From assembly GCA_946479015.1 (NCBI GenBank), contig CAMLEQ010000191.1, positions 1-7,251 of the forward strand: DNA of 7,251 nucleotides, written 5' to 3'. A program made the translations under genes and the position numbers. This document shows positions 1-4,319 of the stretch, one piece after another. The notes beneath the pieces are model-generated. The model had not been told where the DNA came from, searched no databases, and saw nothing but the letters and a program-made list of their open reading frames with translations. This DNA is from an uncultured Gemmatimonadota bacterium (GTDB lineage: Bacteria; Gemmatimonadota; Gemmatimonadetes; Gemmatimonadales; Gemmatimonadaceae). Positions within the stretch are counted from its first letter, which is position 1. Every line of letters starts with the position of its first letter.

Positions 1-264
1 AGCTGCTCCGGACTGACGGGCGACCTGAGCCAGGTCGCCTGGTACAGGGTCGAAACCCCGACCGTCGTGATCAATGGCGTCGAGTATGACGGCTACTGGT
101 TCGCCGACGGCAATCGCATCGTGCTCGGCCCAGGCGGTTACTCCAGCGTGGGTGTCATCGAGCACGAGATGCTGCACGCCCTCCTCCACCGTGGCGATCA
201 CCCCTGCCGGTATTTCGTGGAACTGTGCGGCAAGTTCGTCCAGCAGCCCGATAGCTGTACCTGA
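1..264 (+). CDS. C-terminal part of a putative secreted zinc metallopeptidase-like protein (5' end outside the window)
   Basis: The reading frame is open from base 1 and stops at TGA 262-264, giving 87 visible residues; the true start lies upstream. The visible part holds HEMLH (visible residues 55-59), the HExxH zinc-binding and catalytic signature, followed by ALLHRGDH, where His63, Asp66 or His67 could give the third metal ligand. The spacing does not fit the metzincin pattern HExxHxxGxxH, so the family is not assigned. Four Cys (visible residues 2, 69, 76, 86) in a small region suggest disulfides and an exported protein, but the signal peptide would be off the window. A run of Gly and Tyr precedes the motif. 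The gene is convergent with the AraC-type regulator. A metallopeptidase is likely from the motif alone; a non-catalytic homologue cannot be excluded. Confidence 0.6.
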   Translation, partial: SCSGLTGDLSQVAWYRVETPTVVINGVEYDGYWFADGNRIVLGPGGYSSVGVIEHEMLHALLHRGDHPCRYFVELCGKFVQQPDSCT

Positions 265-338
265 GAATGACTCCCGATTCCCAACGGCACGCACTCGCGC
301 GGGTCCAACGAGCAGGCCAGTGGTCTCCGGCAAACCTC

Positions 339-362
339 CGCAGCGCGTCAGGCCACGCTGCG
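339..362. terminator. Stem-loop between convergent genes, possible terminator
   Basis: CGCAGCG (339-345) pairs perfectly with CGCTGCG (356-362) around a 10-nt loop. It lies one base beyond the stop codon of the minus-strand AraC gene and 75 nt after the stop of the partial peptidase gene. The position suits termination for the regulator, but neither strand has a clear T-run after the stem (the minus strand has only TTT about 5 nt beyond), so an intrinsic terminator is not proven. Confidence 0.3.
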
Positions 363-363
363 C

Positions 364-1320
364 CTACAGACCGCGCCCACTCTGCTTCACTCGGAGGAAG
401 ATCGGTCTAGCGCGAAACGCTCGCGGCGTCGCGCCGAGCTCCCGCCGGAACGCGGCGTTGAAGTTCGACAGGTCGCCGAACCCGCTCGCGAGCGCGACGT
501 CGATCACCTTCGCGTCGCTGGCCAGCAGCCGCAGCGCCGCCGCGCGGAGCCGCGCGCGCAGGATGAACTGGTGCGGCGTCGTCCCCGTGAGCCGCTGGAA
601 GGTCCGCAGGTAGTGGAAGGGACTCTGCCCCGCATCCGCGGCGAGCCGCGCGAGCGTCCACGCCGCACCGGGATCGTCCTCGATGCGCCTGACACTCTCC
701 GTCACGCGCGCGACCGCGGCGCGGGAGGGGGAGGGGGACGCCTCGCGCGACGGCGCCAGCCCGCTCGCGAGGCGGGCGGTCGCGGCGGCGAGCTCCACCG
801 CCATCTCCTCCCACGAGACATCGAGCGTTCGCGCGGCGCCCGCCGCCGCACGCGCCGCGAGCGGCGTCAGCGCGCGAAGTGGTGGCAGGCGCGACGCCCG
901 GAAGCGCCGCTCCCCGCGCGGCACCCCCGCGTCGGCGGCGATGCGCTCGAAGAAGTGCGGCGCATACCGGAACGCGATGCACCGGTCCCCCGCGGCGTGC
1001 TCGTGCCCGCACTCGAAGCAGTCGCCCGGGTTGCCGAGGAGGAGCGAGCCGGGAGTCATCAGCTCCCCGCCGGCGGCCGTGCGGTACTGGAACGTCCCCG
1101 CCACCACGATGGCGATCGATGCGCCACTGTGCCGCTCCTCGAACGGACGGTCCGCCGGGCCGGACGTGCACAGCACGTCCCCCACCGACCAGCTCTCGCT
1201 CGTGGCGAGGCGCGTCTCCGCCGCGCGCCCAGGCGCGCCGCTCCCGGCCCGGCGCGCCAACGCGCGGTGCAGGTCGCCCGCAATTTTTCCCAGGACGTCG
1301 CTCGGCGGTGTCGCTAGCAT
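364..1320 (-). CDS. AraC-family transcriptional regulator with N-terminal cupin-like sensor domain
   Basis: The protein is a 318-residue DNA-binding regulator. Residues about 203-303 form the AraC double helix-turn-helix: WTLARLAADAGQSPFHYLRTF (about 220-240) is the first, and the stretch from VIDVALASGFGDLSNF (about 272-287) to the characteristic GATPRAFR end (295-302) is the second. Residues about 43-125 look like the AraC-type cupin sensor; within it GDCFECGHEHAAGDRC (99-114) clusters three Cys and two His, so metal or redox sensing is possible. The frame is open up to 1413, but I start at ATG 1320 because the extra 31 residues are low-complexity Arg/Ala and would run into the divergent gene. 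No convincing Shine-Dalgarno is seen. The divergent DinB-DUF1330 pair is the most likely target, by the usual habit of AraC regulators. Confidence 0.9.
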   Translation of the reverse strand: MLATPPSDVLGKIAGDLHRALARRAGSGAPGRAAETRLATSESWSVGDVLCTSGPADRPFEERHSGASIAIVVAGTFQYRTAAGGELMTPGSLLLGNPGDCFECGHEHAAGDRCIAFRYAPHFFERIAADAGVPRGERRFRASRLPPLRALTPLAARAAAGAARTLDVSWEEMAVELAAATARLASGLAPSREASPSPSRAAVARVTESVRRIEDDPGAAWTLARLAADAGQSPFHYLRTFQRLTGTTPHQFILRARLRAAALRLLASDAKVIDVALASGFGDLSNFNAAFRRELGATPRAFRARPIFLRVKQSGRGL

Positions 1321-1321
1321 G

Positions 1322-1335
1322 CCTGAACGTACAGG
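1322..1335. promoter_or_regulatory. Imperfect palindrome at the regulator start, possible operator and -10 element
   Basis: CCTGAACGTACAGG pairs with itself at 6 of 7 positions and abuts the ATG of the AraC gene. On the minus strand it contains TACGTT, a TANNNT -10-like hexamer five bases before the ATG, which would fit a leaderless transcript. No good -35 hexamer was found. It may be an autoregulatory site in the shared divergent intergenic region; this is weak, sequence-only evidence. Confidence 0.25.
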
Positions 1336-1428
1336 GGCGACGGTGATCGCGCACCCGCCCCGCCGCGCGCCGGACGCGACCGCCGGGCGCGGCCGCCCTA
1401 CGCCACGATGCACAGCGAGCGACTCACC

Positions 1429-1941
1429 ATGACCACCACACTCACGCCAAAGACCACGATCCCCGCTCGGCTCGATCCGCGCGTACTATCGAGACTGCTC
1501 GAGGAAGGCTACGGCCCCGGCGCCTGGCACGGTGCCGACCTGCGTGCGGCGCTCGCTGACGTCTCTCCCGCCGCCGCGTTCTGGCGTCCCGGCGCCGGCC
1601 GGCACAACATCGCCGAGATCGCGCTGCACCACGCCTGGTGCGTGCGCGGCGTGATCGGCCAGCTCTCCGGGAGCGAGCCGCCGCCATTCCCGCTCGAGGG
1701 CGCGGACTGGTTCGAGCTGTCCGCAAACGGCCCGATGTCGTGGCCGGATGTCGTGCGCACGCTCGAGGAGCAGCAGCGCCGGCTCGTGGCGCTCGTGAGC
1801 GAGATCGGATCGGGGGCCGTCGCGTCGCCGCTCGGCGAGGGGGAGCGGTTCGACCTGGTGCTCGGCGTCACCTGCCACGCCATCTACCATGCCGGCCAGG
1901 TACAGCTCGTGAAGGCGCTCGGCGCGGCAGCGGTCGCGTGA
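1429..1941 (+). CDS. DinB-superfamily (four-helix-bundle, metal-binding) protein
   Basis: The protein is 170 residues, a normal length for the DinB/YfiT-like family. These proteins are four-helix bundles that bind a divalent metal through three His; members include thiol transferases such as bacillithiol and mycothiol S-transferases, but most are uncharacterised. The candidate ligands are visible: His67/His68 in the helix HNIAEIALHHAWCVRGVI, and His150 and His154 in CHAIYHAGQVQLVK near the C-terminus. An in-frame ATG at 1408 would add seven residues. I prefer 1429 because GAGCGA (1417-1422) lies six bases upstream, though it is a poor Shine-Dalgarno. The gene is followed after 17 nt by the DUF1330 gene, so they are probably one transcript, and is divergent from the AraC regulator. 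A role in stress or electrophile defence is inference from the family only. Confidence 0.85.
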   Translation: MTTTLTPKTTIPARLDPRVLSRLLEEGYGPGAWHGADLRAALADVSPAAAFWRPGAGRHNIAEIALHHAWCVRGVIGQLSGSEPPPFPLEGADWFELSANGPMSWPDVVRTLEEQQRRLVALVSEIGSGAVASPLGEGERFDLVLGVTCHAIYHAGQVQLVKALGAAAVA

Positions 1942-1948
1942 CACACAC

Positions 1949-1952
1949 GGAG
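1949..1952 (+). promoter_or_regulatory. Ribosome binding site GGAG of the DUF1330 gene
   Basis: GGAG sits six bases before ATG 1959. It decides the start: the open frame extends far upstream into the DinB gene and offers a GTG at 1938, but only 1959 has a properly spaced site, and the family similarity begins there. Confidence 0.6.
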
Positions 1953-1958
1953 CGGACG

Positions 1959-2261
1959 ATGGCCGTCTACTACATCGGCAGCTACGACATCGACGACCCC
2001 GACGAGTTCCGTCGCTACGGCCCCATGGTCATGGCACTGCTCCCGAAGTACGGCGGGGAGCTGCTCGCGTCGGACACCGCGGCGTTCGTGGTCGAGGGAA
2101 AGGCGCGCACCATGAATGCCATCATCCGCTTCCCATCGCGGGAGGCCGCGCTCGGGCTCTACCACGACCCCGAGTATCAGGAGGCCAAGCGGATCCGCCA
2201 CCGCTCGACGAGCAACTGTACCATGGTGCTCGTGGAGGACGCCGCCGGGGCGCAGTTGTAA
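1959..2261 (+). CDS. DUF1330 domain protein (dimeric alpha/beta-barrel type)
   Basis: This is a small 100-residue protein. The opening MAVYYIGSYDIDDPDEFRRY, the central YGGELLA, the strand NAIIRFPS followed by EAALGLYHDPEYQEAKRIR, and the closing strand MVLVED match the layout of DUF1330 proteins, which share the ferredoxin-like alpha/beta-barrel fold with NIPSNAP and ABM-type proteins. No catalytic function is established for the family. DYY-type motifs, signal peptide and membrane segments are absent, so it is cytoplasmic. It starts 17 nt after the DinB stop and probably depends on the same promoter. It ends 49 nt before the convergent methyltransferase gene. The pairing with DinB and an AraC regulator suggests a shared stress or detoxification role, which is inference. 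Confidence 0.85.
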   Translation: MAVYYIGSYDIDDPDEFRRYGPMVMALLPKYGGELLASDTAAFVVEGKARTMNAIIRFPSREAALGLYHDPEYQEAKRIRHRSTSNCTMVLVEDAAGAQL

Positions 2262-2310
2262 CCGTCCCAGAACGTGTCGTGGGCGGGCGCGGGAGTGGTG
2301 TGAGGCAACG

Positions 2311-3147
2311 CTATCCGAGCTTCCGGCCGACCGCCATCAGGTGTGGGCTGAGCCCGAGCAACGAAGGCTCCGACTCGAGCGACTCGGCCATCCAGATCAT
2401 GTCGGCGCGGCGCCGCGGATCGGCCCAGCGCTCCTCGAAGTCCGCCAGCATGCGAGCCGGCCCCTCGATGCCGAAGACTCCGAGCACGTCGAACCCCGCT
2501 CGCTCCACTTCCGTTCGGAGCTCGTCAGGCAGGTGGAAGTACGCCGTCGTGAAGTATCCTGGCCGCTTCTCCGGGTTGGAGTGCTCCCCGCTCCGCAGGT
2601 CCCGCTGGACGATCGCGCGGAACCCGGGATCCGCCAGCATGTCGTACGCGAGGCCGTCGAGCGCCGATGCCCAGCGCGAGATGGCGGCAGCAAAGAGCAA
2701 TCCGCCCGGTTTCAGCACGCGCGCCGCCTCTCGGAGCGCCTGCATGCGATCTTCCGCCGCCAGCAGGTGGTAGAGAGGCCCGAGCAGCAGCACCATGTCT
2801 GCGCGCGCCGCCGCTGTCGGAAGATCGCGCGCATCACCCACTTCACAGGTGGCGATCGGCCGGCGCAACGAGGCGGAATGCATACGAGCCTCGATCACCA
2901 GCCGTGGGACCGGGTCGATGAGGTGCACGGTGTAGCCGAGCTCGGCCAGCCAGCCCGCGTACGCGCCGGCGGCGCCACCAACGTCGAGTACCGTGGCCGG
3001 AGCGGGCGGCGCGAAGCGCGTGATCAGCGCTCTGGTGCGGATCGCCTCCAGTTGGCCGATCCCGCGTTGGAGCCGGGTCTCCTCCGGCCGCCTGTCGTAG
3101 TAGTCCCGTATCGCCGAGTCCAGCGCCGGCCGGGTGTGCTCATCCAT
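2311..3147 (-). CDS. Class I SAM-dependent methyltransferase
   Basis: The protein is 278 residues. Motif I, the SAM-binding Gly loop, is VLDVGGAAGAYAGWLAELGY (about 53-72), followed by an acidic strand end HLIDP (Asp78 likely contacts the SAM ribose), then GDARDLP (104-110), MVLLLGPLYHLL (motif IV region, 118-129), and a post-motif RVLKPGGLLFAAAISR. This is the Rossmann-fold methyltransferase layout (Methyltransf_11/25 type). The substrate cannot be told; the GPLYHL segment is typical of a broad group of uncharacterised small-molecule methyltransferases. The frame is open on to 3807, but that part lies antisense to the toxin-antitoxin genes, so I use ATG 3147, where the family-like sequence begins; no clear Shine-Dalgarno precedes it. 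The gene is divergent from the toxin-antitoxin operon, sharing about 100 nt of upstream DNA. Confidence 0.88.
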   Translation of the reverse strand: MDEHTRPALDSAIRDYYDRRPEETRLQRGIGQLEAIRTRALITRFAPPAPATVLDVGGAAGAYAGWLAELGYTVHLIDPVPRLVIEARMHSASLRRPIATCEVGDARDLPTAAARADMVLLLGPLYHLLAAEDRMQALREAARVLKPGGLLFAAAISRWASALDGLAYDMLADPGFRAIVQRDLRSGEHSNPEKRPGYFTTAYFHLPDELRTEVERAGFDVLGVFGIEGPARMLADFEERWADPRRRADMIWMAESLESEPSLLGLSPHLMAVGRKLG

Positions 3148-3195
3148 TGATGATTCGGGAGAAAGCGATGGCGTCGCGATGACGAGCCCTTGTGT

Positions 3196-3232
3196 TACGG
3201 CCGTATATGCAACATCGTGAACAATATATACG
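3196..3232. promoter_or_regulatory. AT-rich operator/promoter region of the toxin-antitoxin operon
   Basis: In a GC-rich surround, this stretch holds CGTATAT (3202-3208) and its exact inverse ATATACG (3226-3232), 24 bp centre to centre, plus an overlapping 10-bp palindrome TACGGCCGTA (3196-3205). TATATA at 3225-3230 could be the -10 box, placing the transcription start just before the antitoxin Shine-Dalgarno; a matching -35 is not evident. Inverted repeats overlapping the promoter are what ribbon-helix-helix antitoxins normally bind to repress their own operon. The same DNA lies upstream of the divergent methyltransferase. Confidence 0.5.
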
Positions 3233-3239
3233 TCGGTAC

Positions 3240-3244
3240 AGGAG
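3240..3244 (+). promoter_or_regulatory. Strong ribosome binding site AGGAG of the antitoxin gene
   Basis: AGGAG lies six bases before ATG 3251. It is the best Shine-Dalgarno in the window and contrasts with the weak site before the toxin, which would favour excess antitoxin. Confidence 0.75.
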
Positions 3245-3250
3245 CGTTGC

Positions 3251-3538
3251 ATGGCGGTGACTGACAAGTCGCGCGGCCGGAGGCCGAGCGCCAAGGAGAC
3301 GAAGCGGGCCGGTGGCGCACGCAAGGCGTCCGTGGCGCCTCGAAAGAAGAAAGCCGGCCCCCGCGCCTTCAGGCTCGACCCGGAACGACTGGCGCGGGCG
3401 AGAGAGATCCTCGGTACGCCCAATGACACCGCGACCATCGACGCGGCGCTCGACATGGTGGTCTTTGCCAGGGAGCTTCGCGCCGGCGTCGAAGCGCTGA
3501 AAGACTTCACCTTCCAGCGCGTGGACGACGCGCGGTAG
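3251..3538 (+). CDS. Type II antitoxin, VapB-like ribbon-helix-helix protein with a long basic N-terminal tail
   Basis: The protein is 95 residues. The core PRAFRLDPERLARAREILG then TPNDTATIDAALDMVVFARE (about 37-75) follows the strand-helix-helix order of VapB/ribbon-helix-helix antitoxins: a short strand that would contact DNA, then two helices for dimerisation. The C-terminal tail (about 76-95, including LKDFTFQRVDD) would be the toxin-neutralising segment. The first 36 residues are odd: about 13 Lys/Arg against two acidic residues, mixed with Ala, Gly, Ser and Pro, resembling a disordered histone-like tail. The gene has a strong Shine-Dalgarno and ends 26 nt before the PIN toxin, the usual antitoxin-first order. 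Its identity as an antitoxin rests on this neighbour plus the core; the exact VapB subfamily is uncertain. Confidence 0.8.
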   Translation: MAVTDKSRGRRPSAKETKRAGGARKASVAPRKKKAGPRAFRLDPERLARAREILGTPNDTATIDAALDMVVFARELRAGVEALKDFTFQRVDDAR

Positions 3539-3564
3539 CGCGCCACCGGTCGTCCGGAACGTTC

Positions 3565-4020
3565 GTGGCACGCCCCCTCCCGAAGTACACGATCGACACC
3601 AACATCTACATCGCTGCCAGCCGGGATGCGGCACTGCGCGGTGCGCTCGGCGCGTTCTCCGAGCGCCACGTGCCGCGCCTCCATCTGACGAGCGTCGTCG
3701 CCCAGGAGCTCCTGGCTGGCGTCCGCCCGACGGAGGCGCGGGCACTCGCGCGCACGCTGCTCGCTCCGTTCGTGACGCGCGGACGCGTCTGCACCCCTAC
3801 CTACCACGATTGGTGTCGTGCGGGTGAACTGATGGCTGAATATTCAATGAGATACGGCCTTCCGCTGGCGCGGATGCCCCGATCGCTCGCGAACGACATC
3901 CACCTCGCCGTCACCTGTCGCGCCCAGGGGCTGCGGCTCATCACCGCGAACACGCGCGACTTCGCACACATTCGAGCGCTCCTCCCCGGACTCCACTTCG
4001 ACGAACCGTTCCCCGCCTGA
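3565..4020 (+). CDS. Type II toxin, VapC-type PIN-domain ribonuclease
   Basis: The protein is 151 residues, the usual VapC size. PIN-domain acidic residues are all visible: Asp11 in YTIDTNIYIA, Glu48 in SVVAQELLAG, Asp111 in LANDIHLAVTCRAQG, and the NTRDF motif (Asn129, Asp132). These coordinate Mg2+ or Mn2+ for endoribonuclease cleavage; VapC toxins usually cut tRNA or rRNA, and the target here is unknown. The start is GTG 3565: no ATG lies between the upstream in-frame region and this point, and the MARPLPKYTIDTN beginning places the first catalytic Asp where expected. GGAAC (3556-3560) five bases upstream is a poor ribosome site, so translation is probably coupled to the antitoxin. All catalytic residues are intact, so it should be active. 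Confidence 0.88.
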   Translation: MARPLPKYTIDTNIYIAASRDAALRGALGAFSERHVPRLHLTSVVAQELLAGVRPTEARALARTLLAPFVTRGRVCTPTYHDWCRAGELMAEYSMRYGLPLARMPRSLANDIHLAVTCRAQGLRLITANTRDFAHIRALLPGLHFDEPFPA

Positions 4021-4128
4021 CCCACGCCGCGCGGGCGACCGCCAGGCCAACGGAGCGCTCGCGCACGCGCCTCTCGCAATAGGGTTGACGCACCGCGGGG
4101 ACGCGACGAAGCTTCGTGTGCCCACCGG

Positions 4129-4151
4129 CGGCGCCCCGAGCACGGGCGCCG
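4129..4151 (+). terminator. GC-only stem-loop downstream of the toxin gene, possible terminator or leader structure
   Basis: The 8-bp stem CGGCGCCC/GGGCGCCG with the 7-nt loop cgagcac would be very stable. It lies about 110 nt after the toxin stop and about 100 nt before the ABC-F start. There is no T-run, so a classic intrinsic terminator is unlikely; it may instead be part of the ABC-F leader. Confidence 0.25.
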
Positions 4152-4190
4152 GACCGGAACGGGAGCGCTCACCCACTCGTAGAGGTCCGC

Positions 4191-4319
4191 ATGCGGAACG
4201 TCCTGATCGGTGTTCACCTCACTCGAACCGACAGGACTGGAGTACATCCGCATGTCATCCACGAGCAACACCGGCGACGCGCGCCTCGTCGCCGAGCGAC
4301 TCTCCCACGCGCTGCCTGA
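4191..4319 (+). CDS. Possible upstream leader ORF overlapping the ABC-F start
   Basis: ATG 4191 is preceded by AGAGG (4181-4185) at a spacing of five bases, a better site than most genes here have. It opens a 42-codon frame ending at TGA 4317-4319, in a different frame from the ABC-F gene and overlapping its first 68 bases. The peptide starts MRNVLIGVHLTRTDRTGVHP and turns Arg-rich; it matches no family I recognise. Its start codon lies inside the palindrome TCCGCATGCGGA. A regulatory leader peptide for a ribosome-associated ABC-F gene is possible, but the frame could also be chance, since open frames are common in GC-rich DNA. Confidence 0.25.
   Translation: MRNVLIGVHLTRTDRTGVHPHVIHEQHRRRAPRRRATLPRAA
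4200..4237 (+). promoter_or_regulatory. Stem-loop immediately before the ABC-F ribosome binding site (candidate attenuator)
   Basis: GTCCTG (4200-4205) pairs with CAGGAC (4232-4237), then, after a single bulged A at 4206, TCGGT (4207-4211) pairs with ACCGA (4227-4231). That makes 11 base pairs around a 15-nt loop. The stem ends one base before the Shine-Dalgarno GGAG (4239-4242) and lies wholly inside the candidate leader ORF. A stem this close would affect ribosome access to the ABC-F start, and a ribosome on the leader ORF would melt it. Confidence 0.45.
4239..4242 (+). promoter_or_regulatory. Ribosome binding site GGAG of the ABC-F gene
   Basis: GGAG lies nine bases before ATG 4252 and supports that start over the in-frame GTG at 4210, which is inside the stem-loop and has no ribosome site. 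Confidence 0.55.

Larger units (their letters stand above)
4021..4251 (+). other. Non-coding region between the toxin and ABC-F genes, rich in inverted repeats
   Basis: This 231-nt gap is the longest in the window. It holds a TTGACG hexamer (4085-4090) without a convincing -10 partner; a 12-bp palindrome ACGAAGCTTCGT (4106-4117); an 8-bp perfect stem-loop, CGGCGCCC (4129-4136) with GGGCGCCG (4144-4151) and a 7-nt loop; GGAGCGCTC twice (4052-4060 and 4162-4170); and a 12-bp palindrome TCCGCATGCGGA (4186-4197). TCCGCATG recurs at 4247-4254 over the ABC-F start codon. The ABC-F promoter and a terminator for the toxin operon should lie here, but neither is clear. Confidence 0.5.

Noticed and set aside
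1321..1413. Upstream extension of the AraC gene to 1413
   Set aside because: The extra 31 residues are low-complexity and would overlap the alternative DinB start at 1408; ATG 1320 is the natural beginning of the domain.
571..1432. Two long plus-strand open frames (571-1317 and 683-1432)
   Set aside because: Both are antisense to the AraC regulator, are Arg/Ala-rich and show no family features.
1638..1958. Upstream extension of the DUF1330 frame
   Set aside because: It lies in another frame of the DinB gene, and the well-spaced GGAG and the conserved beginning both point to ATG 1959.
2262..2286. Weak hairpin CCG-CCCA/TGGG-CGG with a one-base bulge between convergent genes
   Set aside because: Only seven pairs, a 10-nt loop and no T-run on either strand; it could be chance in GC-rich DNA, although the position would suit a terminator.
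3148..3807. Upstream extension of the methyltransferase frame to 3807
   Set aside because: It is antisense to the antitoxin and toxin genes, and methyltransferase similarity begins only at ATG 3147.
4085..4113. TTGACG as a -35 box for the ABC-F gene
   Set aside because: No TANNNT or TATAAT-like hexamer lies 16-19 bp downstream, so I do not call a promoter.
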